Of a stretch of 64,000 bases of DNA, positions 1-8,349 are shown in pieces. This DNA is from Pseudomonas laurentiana (lineage in GTDB: Bacteria > Pseudomonadota > Gammaproteobacteria > Pseudomonadales > Pseudomonadaceae). The translations under genes were made by a program, and so were the position numbers. Under the pieces are notes generated by a model. That model was given only the letters and a program-made list of their open reading frames with translations. It was not told the origin of the DNA and made no database searches. How positions within the stretch are numbered: the stretch's first letter is position 1; each line of letters begins with the position of its first letter. Location of the stretch: contig NZ_BMQU01000009.1 in NCBI RefSeq assembly GCF_014648275.1, forward strand, positions 1 through 64,000, read 5' to 3'.

Positions 1-85
1 GATCTTCCTGACGCTGCTCTTCGGCATTCATCGCCGCCAGCAGTGCATCGTCATAACCCTGGAGTTGATCGTTTTTACTGAACAT
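1..85 (-). CDS. glyA: Serine hydroxymethyltransferase, N-terminus only (cut by window edge)
   Basis: Only the first 28 codons are present. They read MFSKNDQLQGYDDALLAAMN and continue AEEQRQED, the characteristic start of Pseudomonas GlyA. The enzyme is a cytosolic, PLP-dependent protein that interconverts serine and glycine with tetrahydrofolate. A good ribosome binding site (GAGGAGAG) precedes the ATG. The gene is divergent from a GlxA-type regulator. In P. aeruginosa one glyA copy heads the sarcosine oxidase (sox) operon; this copy could do the same just outside the window, which would suit the creatine genes nearby (inference). Confidence 0.85.
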   Translation of the reverse strand, partial: MFSKNDQLQGYDDALLAAMNAEEQRQED

Positions 86-343
86 GTTCTCTCCTCATGA
101 CGGAGACCTTCCGTCGCTGTTTTTTTTGTTGAGCCGATTGTGCAAAAACGACAAGCGTCATGTTTGTCTGATATCGACATCCAAATGCCCGGCAATCCCG
201 CCAAGGGCCAGGCACCAAGCCTGCACAAGGTGTACTATCCGAACGCCTGGAAGCAGGCAGGAACAACAAGAAAAACAACCCGTACTGCGATGTCTCGATG
301 CTAATGCCGGAGAACGCATTACCGATGCAGAAGAGGAAAGAAC

Positions 344-1357
344 ATGGCCCAGACATTGAAGGGCACAGCCGCCGCGGATCATTTGGCCAAGGCGCAGAAG
401 CCGGTTAAGACCATCGGTTTCCTGGTGCTGCCGAACTTCACTACCATCGGCTTCGCCTCGGCCGTGGAGACCCTGCGAATCGCCAACATGGCCGCGCATC
501 AAACCTTGTATCGGACCGTCATCATTGCCGCCAATCACGACCCCGTGACCGCCAGTAACGGCATGCGCGTGCTGCCAGACTATGCCATCGAAGACGCACC
601 TGACCTCGACATTCTCTTCGTCGTAGGCGCCAACCCCATCGTGTCCGACCACAGCAGCCGACCACTGCTCAACTGGCTGCGCAAGCTGGCCCATCAACAC
701 ATCCCATTGGGAGGGATCTGCACCGGAAGCCACCTGCTGGCCCGAGCCGACCTGCTCAAGGGCTATCGCTGCACCATTCACTGGGAAGACATCGAAGCAC
801 TCAAGGATCGTTTCCCGGGGATCATCATTTCCAATCAGTTGTTCGAACTGGACCGCGACCGCTACACCTGCTCAGGCGGCGTCGCTGCCATGGACATGAT
901 CCTGCAACTGGTCGCCCGCGAGCCCAACGGCGCAGAGATCGCCGCGCGGGCTGCCGAGCTGCTGTTGTGTGATCGGGTGCGTGGAGCGCGGGAGCAGCAA
1001 CGGGTACCGTTGCGCAGCAAACTGGGCACGTCTCAACCCAAACTCAGCCAGGTGGTGGCCATCATGGAAGCCAATCTTGAGGAGCCAGTGGGGCTGGATG
1101 AACTGGCCTCCTTGAACGATGTGTCGGTACGACAACTGGAGCGCTTGTTCAGCAAGTACCTGCAACGCACCCCGAGCCAGTACTACCTGGAATTGCGCCT
1201 GTCGCGGGCGCGTCAGTTGCTGCTGCGCAGTGAATCCCAGGTGCGCGACATCGCCCTGGCCTGCGGTTTCGCCTCGCCTGCGCATTTCTCCAAGTGCTAC
1301 AGCCGGTTCTTTGGCCTGTCACCGATGGGCGAACGCAAACAAGGCGCGTTGCAGTAA
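344..1357 (+). CDS. GlxA-family (GATase1-like + AraC HTH) transcriptional regulator
   Basis: A 337-residue protein. Residues about 22-190 form a DJ-1/PfpI-like domain, with the nucleophile-elbow motif GGICTGS, and residues about 232-330 form a double helix-turn-helix AraC domain (SVRQLERLFSKYL; CGFASPAHFSKCY). This is the architecture of GbdR, CdhR, ArgR and SouR, which sense small amine metabolites in Pseudomonas. The gene is divergent from glyA across a 258-bp gap and lies beside creatine genes. A sarcosine or glycine sensor of the SouR type is therefore plausible, but the ligand is inferred from context only. Confidence 0.85.
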   Translation: MAQTLKGTAAADHLAKAQKPVKTIGFLVLPNFTTIGFASAVETLRIANMAAHQTLYRTVIIAANHDPVTASNGMRVLPDYAIEDAPDLDILFVVGANPIVSDHSSRPLLNWLRKLAHQHIPLGGICTGSHLLARADLLKGYRCTIHWEDIEALKDRFPGIIISNQLFELDRDRYTCSGGVAAMDMILQLVAREPNGAEIAARAAELLLCDRVRGAREQQRVPLRSKLGTSQPKLSQVVAIMEANLEEPVGLDELASLNDVSVRQLERLFSKYLQRTPSQYYLELRLSRARQLLLRSESQVRDIALACGFASPAHFSKCYSRFFGLSPMGERKQGALQ

Positions 1358-1370
1358 CGTCTGTGGCATG

Positions 1371-1795
1371 CAGGCAAGCCTGCTCCTAAAGGGCTGCAAT
1401 TCATCTTGTCGGAGCGTGCTTGCCCGCGATGGAATCGGTGTGGTGTCAGTGAGTTCGCGGTGTTTGTATCGCAGGCAAGCCTGCTCCCACAGGGCTGCAG
1501 TTCATCTTGTGGGGGCGCGCTTGCCCGCGATGGAATCGGTGTAGTGCCAGTGAGTTCGCGGTGTTTGTATCGCAGGCAAGCCTGCTCCCACAGGGCTGCA
1601 GTTCATCTTGTGGGGGCGCGCTTGCCCGCGATGGAATCGGTGTAGTGCCAGTGAGTTCGCGGTGTTTGTATCGCAGGCAAGCCTGCTCCCACAGGGCTGC
1701 AGTTCATCTTGTGGGAGCGTGCTTGCCCGCGAGGGTATCGGTGTGGTGCCAGTACGTTCGCGGTGTTTGTATCGCAGGCACGCCTGCCGAATCAA
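1371..1795. repeat. Tandem array of about four 101-bp REPIN units
   Basis: The start of the unit, CAGGCAAGCCTGCTCC, recurs at 1371, 1472, 1573 and 1674, and a degraded copy sits at 1775; the step is exactly 101 bp each time. Each unit holds one REP, about 18 bp of spacer, an inverted REP (GTGGGNGCGYGCTTGCCCGCG) and a conserved tail, so it can fold into a long hairpin. The second and third full units are almost identical. The last partial unit ends at the stop codon of the MFS gene. No RAYT transposase lies in the window. The open reading frames across the array are repeats of one another and are not genes. Confidence 0.92.
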
Positions 1796-3133
1796 TCAGT
1801 CCCGCAGGGCTGTATGCGCGGTTTCACGCACCGAGAGCATCGCCACCAGCGCGACCAAGGCTGCCGCCAGCAAGTACCAGGCTGGCGCCATCTTGTTGCC
1901 TGTCAGCTGGATCAACCACGTCGCGATAAACGGCGCAGTTCCGCCAAACAAGGCGTTGGCGATATTGAAACTGAAGGCAAAGCCGCTGAAGCGTACCCGG
2001 GTCGGGAAAATCTCTGCGAGAAAACTCGGCAAGGTGCCGTCGTTCATGGCAAGCATGGCGCCGAAGATGATCTGAATCATCAGAATGGCCACCAGCGGCT
2101 GATGATCCAGCATGCTGAACAACGGGAAGGTCAGTAACAGGAACAACACCGATGCCATGACCAACATGGTCTTTCGACCCAAGAGGTCGGACAGTTTGCC
2201 CATCAGGAAAATCAGACCGATGTAGGTCGCAAGCGACACGGTCGAGGCAATGAAGGAGTCGCTCTCGCTCATCCCCATTTCCGTCGACAGGTAGGTCGGC
2301 ATGTAGCTGAGTAACAGGTAGAAGGCTACTGCGTTGAGGCAGGTGACGCCGATACCGATGATGACGCTGCGACGATGCACGGTCAGCAGTTCGCGGATCG
2401 GTGCTGCGGTAGCACACTCCTTGCTCTCCAGACGCTGTTCCATTTCCAGAAACTTGGGGGTGTCCTGCAGGCTCATGCGGATGTAGCGACCGACCAGGCC
2501 AAAGGGTGCCGCCAACAAGAACGGCACGCGCCAGCCCCAGCTTTGCATGTCTTCGCTGCTCAACAATCCATGCAGCCCCGCAACGAAGGCGGCGCCGAAC
2601 AGTAAACCTGCTGCGGTACTCGCCGGCACGATGCTGGTGTACAGCCCTCGCTTGCCGTGTGGTGCGTACTCCGCAAGAAATGCCGAAGCACCGGCGTATT
2701 CACCGGAAGCCGAAAAACCCTGAACCAGTCGGATGAGCAATAGCAACGCCGGTGCCCACAAGCCGATGTGCCCATAGGTGGGCAGAATGCCGATGCAGAA
2801 GGTCGAAATGGACATGATCAGGATGGAAAAGGACAACGCATTGCGACGCCCATACTTATCGCCGAAATGTCCCCACACCAATCCACCCAAGGGGCGAACG
2901 ATAAAGGACAAGGCGAATACGGCAAAGGTTGCCAGCAAACCAGTGGCCTTATCGGTTTGCGGGAAAAAAGTGGCGGCGATGACCGTGGCCAGATAGCCGT
3001 AGGCGGCGTAATCGAACCATTCGACGAAGTTACCCATGAAACTGGCACGTGCAGCCTTGCGCAGCGCTTGCCGTTCAGCGTCTTGCTCGCGGGAATGAAA
3101 CCGGGTTGACGTCAGTGTGGAGGTGGTAGACAT
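1796..3133 (-). CDS. MFS transporter, metabolite:H+ symporter (MHS) family
   Basis: A 445-residue inner-membrane protein with about 12 hydrophobic segments. It has the MHS-type N-terminus (GNFVEWFDYAAYGYLA), the loop motif GHFGDKYGRRNAL, and a second-half repeat GKLSDLLGRKTML. Relatives (ProP, KgtP, ShiA) import organic acids or betaines with protons. I chose the ATG at 3133 because AAGGG lies just before it. The gene follows creatinase by 113 bp on the same strand, so it probably imports creatine, creatinine or a related amidine (inference). The A-rich leader before the gene matches that of the permease at 5925-7319. Confidence 0.85.
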   Translation of the reverse strand: MSTTSTLTSTRFHSREQDAERQALRKAARASFMGNFVEWFDYAAYGYLATVIAATFFPQTDKATGLLATFAVFALSFIVRPLGGLVWGHFGDKYGRRNALSFSILIMSISTFCIGILPTYGHIGLWAPALLLLIRLVQGFSASGEYAGASAFLAEYAPHGKRGLYTSIVPASTAAGLLFGAAFVAGLHGLLSSEDMQSWGWRVPFLLAAPFGLVGRYIRMSLQDTPKFLEMEQRLESKECATAAPIRELLTVHRRSVIIGIGVTCLNAVAFYLLLSYMPTYLSTEMGMSESDSFIASTVSLATYIGLIFLMGKLSDLLGRKTMLVMASVLFLLLTFPLFSMLDHQPLVAILMIQIIFGAMLAMNDGTLPSFLAEIFPTRVRFSGFAFSFNIANALFGGTAPFIATWLIQLTGNKMAPAWYLLAAALVALVAMLSVRETAHTALRD

Positions 3134-3158
3134 GACAAGTACCCTTTTTATTGTTATT
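3134..3158 (-). promoter_or_regulatory. A-rich leader with ribosome binding site, possible Hfq/Crc site
   Basis: Read on the minus strand, the leader is AATAACAATAAAAAGGGTA followed by six bases and the ATG. The AAN repeats running into the Shine-Dalgarno sequence resemble the AANAANAA motif through which Hfq with Crc blocks translation in Pseudomonas. The part AATAAAAAGGGTA-N6-ATG recurs exactly before the permease starting at 7319. Confidence 0.45.
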
Positions 3159-3246
3159 TCTGGCGAAATGTAGGGCTGGCTCGCTTCTCCCCTGACAACA
3201 TTGACCAGGGAAAAAAAGCCGCACATCCCTGTGCGGCGTATCACGT

Positions 3247-4458
3247 TTACTTCTTGATGATGTTTTTCTCTGGCCCGTAAGGGAACTTGGTGATGTTTTC
3301 CGAGCCGTGCTCGTTGACGATCAGGATGTCGTGCTCACGGTAGCCACCCGCACCTGGCATGCCTTCGGGCAGCATGATCATCGGTTCGATCGACACCACC
3401 ATGCCCGGCTCGAGCACTGTATCGATGTCTTCACGCAGCTCCAGACCTGCCTCGCGGCCGTAGTAGTGGCTGAGGGTACCGAACGAGTGGCCATAACCGA
3501 AGGTGCGGTACTGCAACAGGTCGTGCTGGAGGTAGATCTCGTTCAGCTCGCGAGCGATGTCGCTGCAACGCATGCCGGGCTTGATCAGTTTCAGGCCCGC
3601 CTCATGCACCTGGACGTTGACGTTCCACAAGCGCAGGTGCTCGTCGGAGCAATGATCGAGGAACAGGGTACGTTCAAGGGCGGTGTAGTAACCGGCGATC
3701 ATCGGGAAGCAGTTGAGGCTCAGAATGTCACCCTTGTTGACCTTGCGGCTGGTCACCGGGTTGTGGGCGCCATCGGTGTTGATGCCCGACTGGAACCAGG
3801 TCCAGGTGTCCATCAGCTCACCTTCTGGGAAGCTGCGGGCGATCTCGCGCACCATCGCCTGGGTGGCGTGCAATGCCACTTCGTATTCCGGCACCTGGTC
3901 ACGCAAAGCCTCGACGACCGCCGCGCCGCCGATGTCGGCGATGCGTGCGCCATGACGAATCATGACGTGTTCTTCTGCTGACTTGATCATACGCATGCGC
4001 ATGCAGGGCGCGGCGATGTCGACCAATTGTGCCTGCGGATAACGGGCAGCGAGCTTGGCGTGGTTCTGCAGGTTCAGATGGTCGAATTCGATACCGATGC
4101 GGCCCGCTTTGGGAAGCGCCTGCTCGATGGCGACGAAGAAGTTGTCGCGCTGCCAGTCGGTGTAGACGATGTTGTCGGTACCCACGGTACGGCGCCATGG
4201 CTGGCCGCCGTCGATGTTGGCGCTGATCGACACCACCTTGTCCTGGGTTACGACCAATGCATATGGGCGGCCGAAGGAGCAGTAAATGAAATCGCTGTAG
4301 TAGTTGACGTTGTGGTAGGAAGTGAACACCGCCGCATCGATATCCTGGGCCGCCATGTAGGCGCGCAGCTTGGCCTGGCGATCGGCATATTCCTGAGCGG
4401 AAAAGGTCGATTGGACTTTATCGCCGTTGCGGATCTGGATTGTTTTTGGCATTTGCAT
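3247..4458 (-). CDS. Creatinase (creatine amidinohydrolase)
   Basis: A 403-residue protein, the same length as the characterised Pseudomonas putida creatinase and closely similar to it throughout, starting MQMPKTIQIRNGDK. The enzyme is a cytosolic 'pita-bread' fold homodimer that hydrolyses creatine to sarcosine and urea without a metal. The catalytic histidine falls at residue 232, in INTDGAHNPV. The start is supported by AAGGA eight bases upstream. The gene sits between its likely regulator (4663-5685) and an MFS transporter, and the conserved 65-bp block lies 60 bases upstream of its ATG. Confidence 0.97.
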   Translation of the reverse strand: MQMPKTIQIRNGDKVQSTFSAQEYADRQAKLRAYMAAQDIDAAVFTSYHNVNYYSDFIYCSFGRPYALVVTQDKVVSISANIDGGQPWRRTVGTDNIVYTDWQRDNFFVAIEQALPKAGRIGIEFDHLNLQNHAKLAARYPQAQLVDIAAPCMRMRMIKSAEEHVMIRHGARIADIGGAAVVEALRDQVPEYEVALHATQAMVREIARSFPEGELMDTWTWFQSGINTDGAHNPVTSRKVNKGDILSLNCFPMIAGYYTALERTLFLDHCSDEHLRLWNVNVQVHEAGLKLIKPGMRCSDIARELNEIYLQHDLLQYRTFGYGHSFGTLSHYYGREAGLELREDIDTVLEPGMVVSIEPMIMLPEGMPGAGGYREHDILIVNEHGSENITKFPYGPEKNIIKK

Positions 4459-4517
4459 CGTCTGTGTTCCTTGTCATTGTTAGCGATTCGGTACACCGCT
4501 TTTGGCCGGGTCCGTGA

Positions 4518-4582
4518 GAAGCATTGCAGCAGATACCCCGGGGCATCTTTTGTACGTGCCCGACCCGAAATTGGTTAGATCC
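4518..4582 (-). promoter_or_regulatory. Conserved 65-bp upstream block, copy 1 (creatinase promoter)
   Basis: This block aligns without gaps to 12527-12591 with 55 of 65 bases identical, although the flanking sequence is unrelated. Read toward creatinase it contains GGTCGGGC, then CGTACAAAA, then GGTATCTGCTGCAATGCTTC. The GTCG...AA part resembles the TGTCGC-N8-AA half-site of ArgR-type GlxA-family regulators. It is most simply an operator plus core promoter shared by the creatinase and ABC-transporter units. Confidence 0.7.
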
Positions 4583-4606
4583 GAATAGAGGACACCACGC
4601 CCCCCC

Positions 4607-4636
4607 AAAAAAACGGCCCCGAGAAATCTCGGGGCC
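4607..4636 (-). terminator. Intrinsic terminator after the GlxA-type regulator
   Basis: The hairpin arms are CGGCCCCGAGA and TCTCGGGGCCG with a two-base loop. On the minus strand the hairpin is followed by a run of seven T (plus-strand A at 4607-4613). It separates the regulator from creatinase. Confidence 0.85.
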
Positions 4637-4662
4637 GGACGGGTGTCGCGTCAGCAGTGCTG

Positions 4663-5685
4663 TCAATGCAGCGGCGAGGAACTCATGCGGCGCCGATGCG
4701 CGCGCTCATCTTTGGGCGGTACGCCATAGTGTTCACGGTAGCGCTTGGAGAAATGCTGGGTTGAAATGAAACCGCACTCCGTCGCGACCTGCGTCACCGG
4801 CAGTGCCGTCTGCCTGAGCAGTTGCCGTGCCCGTATAAGCCTCAACTTCTGGTAATAGCGCATGGGCGTGCTGTACAGATACTTGAGAAACAACCGCTCC
4901 AACTGGCGCCTGGAAACACTCAGGTAGTTGGCCAGTTCGTCGAGGCTCAGAGGCTCGCGCAGGTTGCTTTCCATCAGTGCCACGACTTCCTGCAGTTTCG
5001 GCTGCGCATGCCCCAGTATGTGCTGGAGTGGCAAGCGCTGATGGCCCTGCTCGTTACGTCGATGATCGAAGGCCAGGGTCTCGCAGATCTGCGCCACCAG
5101 TTCAGTCCCGTGCCCCGTGCCAATCAAGCGCAACATCATGTCCAGAGGCGCAGTCCCTCCCGAGGCCGTGTAACGGTCGCGGTCAATCACGAATAATTGC
5201 GCACTTAAGGTCACACCTGGAAAGCCCTCCTGCATGTCCATCAGGTAGGGCCAGTCGACACTGCAATCGTAGCCATCGAGCAGACCGGCAGCGGCCAAGG
5301 CCCAGCTTCCAGAGCACAGGCCACCCAGATGCAGCCCCTGTTCGGCCTGTGACTTGAGCCAGGATGCCTGCTCAGCCGTACAACTGCGCTCGATGCCTTT
5401 GCCACCACACACAAACAGCGCATCCATCGCCGGCGCATTGCTGGCAGACGTATTGGGAGATATCTGCAGGCCGTTGCTGGCCCATACCGGGCGACCATCC
5501 AGGGTCAAGGTGTGCCAGCGATAGAGCTCCTGCCCTGACAACTGATTGGCCAGACGCAGCGGTTCAACGGCGCAGGACATGGCCATCAGGGAAAAGTTGT
5601 TTATCAGCAAAAAGCCCACCGACTCCAGTACGCGCTCATGCGGACCGTGCTGTTTATCGTCGATTGCCATAGCGGTATTTGTCAT
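4663..5685 (-). CDS. GlxA-family (GATase1-like + AraC HTH) regulator of the creatine cluster
   Basis: A 340-residue protein with a DJ-1/PfpI-like N-terminal domain (elbow GGLCSGSWALAAAGLL) and a C-terminal AraC domain (SVSRRQLERLFLKYL; CGFISTQHFSKRYREHYGV). The frame extends to a TTG at 5688, but the ATG at 5685 is the natural start. It lies between creatinase and a permease and has its own terminator. It is the best candidate activator for the two units carrying the 65-bp block, responding to creatine, creatinine or sarcosine (inference from position). It is clearly distinct in sequence from the regulator at 344-1357. Confidence 0.88.
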   Translation of the reverse strand: MTNTAMAIDDKQHGPHERVLESVGFLLINNFSLMAMSCAVEPLRLANQLSGQELYRWHTLTLDGRPVWASNGLQISPNTSASNAPAMDALFVCGGKGIERSCTAEQASWLKSQAEQGLHLGGLCSGSWALAAAGLLDGYDCSVDWPYLMDMQEGFPGVTLSAQLFVIDRDRYTASGGTAPLDMMLRLIGTGHGTELVAQICETLAFDHRRNEQGHQRLPLQHILGHAQPKLQEVVALMESNLREPLSLDELANYLSVSRRQLERLFLKYLYSTPMRYYQKLRLIRARQLLRQTALPVTQVATECGFISTQHFSKRYREHYGVPPKDERAHRRRMSSSPLH

Positions 5686-5853
5686 CAAAACCTGCCACCT
5701 CTGCGCAAGAGTTAAGCGCGCCTGGGTGGATTATCAGATCTCCAACACAGCCAACATTGTCTGAATTCGACCCTCGATTGTTTGCATTCGGCGCCCACCT
5801 GGCGCGGTGCCGTGCCCTTTCGAAGGGGGAACCGATGCACTGACAGCGGGGAA

Positions 5854-5883
5854 GAAAAAACCGGCCTGCTCCAGGAGCAGGCC
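5854..5883 (-). terminator. Intrinsic terminator after the permease gene
   Basis: A perfect hairpin, GGCCTGCTCC / GGAGCAGGCC with a one-base centre at 5863-5883, is followed on the minus strand by GG and a run of T (plus-strand GAAGAAAAAA). It lies 42 bases past the permease stop. Confidence 0.85.
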
Positions 5884-5924
5884 GTCATAGAGGTCGGCGC
5901 CAGAAGGCGCCGGTGGGGCTGGTG

Positions 5925-7319
5925 TCAAACGCTTTTCGTTGAAGCGACCTCAATGGTTTGCACGGTAGGCTTCTTGGCATTGAAGATTGAACCCATGCAG
6001 ACGATGCACAGCGTGAGCGCACCGGTAGCAATCACTTCCATACGATGCTCTGGCAGCATCAGCATAACGATCAGGATGCTCAGGATGCAGAAAATGACCA
6101 CATAGCTGAGCCACGGGTAAAACCACATCTTGAATGCAATGTGCTGTCCCGATTCATTCAGCTTCTTGCGAAGCTTGAGCTGGGAAAGCGCAATGACGAG
6201 GTACACCAGCAGTGCAACGGCGCCCGAACTGGCAAGCAGGAAGGAGAACACTTCATCAGGCGCGAAGTAATTGAGCGCTGTAGTCAGAAAGCCGACGGCT
6301 GTGCTCGTCAGTACCGCCACATAGGGCACGCCCGACGACGAGGTCTTCTGCAGCACTTGAGGGCCATCACCGCGCTTGCTCAGGGAGTAGACCATGCGCG
6401 AAGCCGTATAGATGGCTGAGTTGAGGCAACTGGCCACCGCTATCAGTACCACGATATCGACGATCATCTTCGCCTGCGGAACGTTCATCAGCTCAAGCGC
6501 TCGCTGATAGGAACCCACCTCCCGAAGCATGGGGTCATTCCAGGGAACAATGGAGATGATGAGGAATACCGAGACAATGTAGAAAATCCCCATTCGCCAG
6601 ACGACCGAGTTTGTCGCCCGGGTGATCTGCTTGGCTGGGTTCTGGGACTCAGCCGCTGCAATCGTGACGATTTCCGTGCCCATGAAACTGAAGACCGTGG
6701 TGAGCATCGCACCGATGACCGCCGTCATGCCATTGGGCATGAAGCCACCAAACGTCTTGCTCAGTTCCATGACGCCACTCACTTCCCTGCCCGGCAATGC
6801 GCCTGCCAGGGCAAGCCCACCGACCGCGATAAAGCCCAGTACGGCAATGACTTTGAGCATGGCGAACCAGAACTCGAACTCACCGTAACGCGCCACGCTG
6901 AAGAGGTTGGTTAGCGTCAACAGACCCGTGACTGCGATTGCAAACTCCCACGTCTGCACGGCAGGGAACCAGGCGTGCAGAATAGCGGCGGCAGCAATGG
7001 CTTCGATAGGAATCACCAACACCCAGAACCACCAGTACAGCCAGCCGATGGTAAAGCCCGCGCTGCGTCCCATCGCCCGCTCGGCATAGGTCGAAAATGA
7101 TCCGGTATCGGGTGAGGCTACCGCCATTTCTCCCAGCATGCGCATGACCAGGACGACCAGCGTGCCGGAAAAGATGTAAGCCAGGATCGCCGCAGGACCG
7201 GCAGATGCAATGGCATGCCCTGAACCGATAAACAGGCCGGCACCGATGGCACCGGCAATGGAGAGCATGGTGACATGACGCTGCTTGAGGCCTGGGGCCA
7301 AAGTGGAGCTGTTTGACAT
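5925..7319 (-). CDS. APC-superfamily amino-acid permease (GabP/AAT type)
   Basis: A 464-residue inner-membrane protein with about 12 membrane segments. It has the family signature in segment 1 (SIAGAIGAGLFIGSG), a charged stretch GEMAVASPDTGSFSTYA, and the loop EIVTIAAAESQNPAKQI. Its relatives are the GABA, lysine and proline permeases. The gene follows creatininase by 78 bp on the same strand and ends at a strong terminator, so creatinine, creatine or sarcosine uptake is likely (inference). Its leader matches that of the MFS gene. A function as a general GABA permease cannot be excluded from sequence alone. Confidence 0.88.
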   Translation of the reverse strand: MSNSSTLAPGLKQRHVTMLSIAGAIGAGLFIGSGHAIASAGPAAILAYIFSGTLVVLVMRMLGEMAVASPDTGSFSTYAERAMGRSAGFTIGWLYWWFWVLVIPIEAIAAAAILHAWFPAVQTWEFAIAVTGLLTLTNLFSVARYGEFEFWFAMLKVIAVLGFIAVGGLALAGALPGREVSGVMELSKTFGGFMPNGMTAVIGAMLTTVFSFMGTEIVTIAAAESQNPAKQITRATNSVVWRMGIFYIVSVFLIISIVPWNDPMLREVGSYQRALELMNVPQAKMIVDIVVLIAVASCLNSAIYTASRMVYSLSKRGDGPQVLQKTSSSGVPYVAVLTSTAVGFLTTALNYFAPDEVFSFLLASSGAVALLVYLVIALSQLKLRKKLNESGQHIAFKMWFYPWLSYVVIFCILSILIVMLMLPEHRMEVIATGALTLCIVCMGSIFNAKKPTVQTIEVASTKSV

Positions 7320-7338
7320 GATATTTACCCTTTTTATT
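7320..7338 (-). promoter_or_regulatory. A-rich leader and ribosome binding site of the permease
   Basis: On the minus strand AATAAAAAGGGTA is followed by six bases and the ATG. The 13-base motif and its spacing are identical to those of the MFS gene starting at 3133, while the six bases next to the ATG differ. Confidence 0.5.
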
Positions 7339-7397
7339 CTACTTAGGAGGGTGAAGGATCAGTTGCAGGTTGTTGTTTCGGCTCTCACGGGTGCTCG

Positions 7398-8180
7398 TTA
7401 GGTGGTTAAATCGAACGCCTCCCGCACTGCGGCGCTAATACCGGAAACACAGACGCTCAGAATCAGTTCACCTTTCTCGCGACTGGAGCCTTTAGGCGAT
7501 GACAGTGTTCCACATGCCGGGGTGCGCTCTGGAATGATGGGAAAGACGTCATACGGCGGGAAGGTGGCCGGTGGATGGTCGACTGCGCGACTCAAGTCGA
7601 CCTTGTCTGGGTGCAGGGCCAACATCAGCGACGTCTCGAAGACGCCACCATGCTCGATATCCCAACCGAGAAATCCTTCGGGATAAAGCTGTTCAATCAC
7701 CGCGGGGTCGTTAATGAAGTCCCAGTAGGAAAGCACCACCACTTTGAAATCGTTGATGCCGCCGTAGCGCAGTTCGCGAAGGGCAAGGTCAATGCCTTCG
7801 ACAATGAACATCGAGTTTTCGAAATGCCCATTCATCAGCACCAGCTTGCGCGCACCATGACGTGCCAGCTCTCTGATGATGTCCTGAACGGTATGGGTCA
7901 GTGTGGCGCCATCAAGGCTCGTCGTGCCGGGAAAGTGGTTACCGCCTCCCGATTTCTGCTGAGATTTGTACCCATACGCCAGCGCAGGCAAAACCAGTCC
8001 ATCGACATTGAAGGCCACCGCCTTGCACACGGCTGTCGGTAGCAGGACATCAACCTCCATGCACATGTGATGACCGTGCTGCTCCAACGCGCCGACGGGC
8101 AGGAATATAGGGCAACCACCGGCCACCTTCTGCGCGTACTCCTGCCAGGTGAGTTCGCCGATCGATACGCTGTTATTCAT
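7398..8180 (-). CDS. crnA: Creatininase (creatinine amidohydrolase)
   Basis: A 260-residue protein that follows the Pseudomonas putida creatininase closely. The cytosolic hexameric metalloenzyme reversibly opens creatinine to creatine. Metal ligands expected from the known structure are present: Glu33 and His35 (GALEQHGHHM), Asp44 (MEVDVLLPT), His119 and Glu121 (LMNGHFENS). The start at 8180 has AGAGGG upstream; a longer frame to 8243 lacks similarity. The gene lies 169 bp past the ABC ATPase gene and 78 bp before the permease, making the first catabolic step of the cluster. Confidence 0.97.
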   Translation of the reverse strand: MNNSVSIGELTWQEYAQKVAGGCPIFLPVGALEQHGHHMCMEVDVLLPTAVCKAVAFNVDGLVLPALAYGYKSQQKSGGGNHFPGTTSLDGATLTHTVQDIIRELARHGARKLVLMNGHFENSMFIVEGIDLALRELRYGGINDFKVVVLSYWDFINDPAVIEQLYPEGFLGWDIEHGGVFETSLMLALHPDKVDLSRAVDHPPATFPPYDVFPIIPERTPACGTLSSPKGSSREKGELILSVCVSGISAAVREAFDLTT

Positions 8181-8349
8181 GCACACACCCTCTGTAAGTG
8201 TCTTATTTTCTTCATGTTTTTCAAGCGCCAAATCGTGCGCCACTATAGTTACAGCCGTGGTACAGCGGTAGCCTTGTTTTTGCAGTTATCTGTTGGCCAT
8301 CATGGCTCTGAGGCCTTGCGGCAAACGCAATCCGTGCGCGCCACGATGC

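Noticed and set aside
1371-1795. CRISPR array
   Set aside because: The whole 101-bp unit is repeated, spacer included, and it has REP dyads; there are no unique spacers and no cas genes.
1406-2137. Small repeated proteins encoded across the REPIN array
   Set aside because: The frames arise from the 101-bp repeat itself and resemble each other only for that reason.
4518-4582. Sigma-54 promoter within the conserved block
   Set aside because: GG-N10-GC fits in the creatinase copy but the ABC copy lacks the GG at that place, so the match is not conserved.
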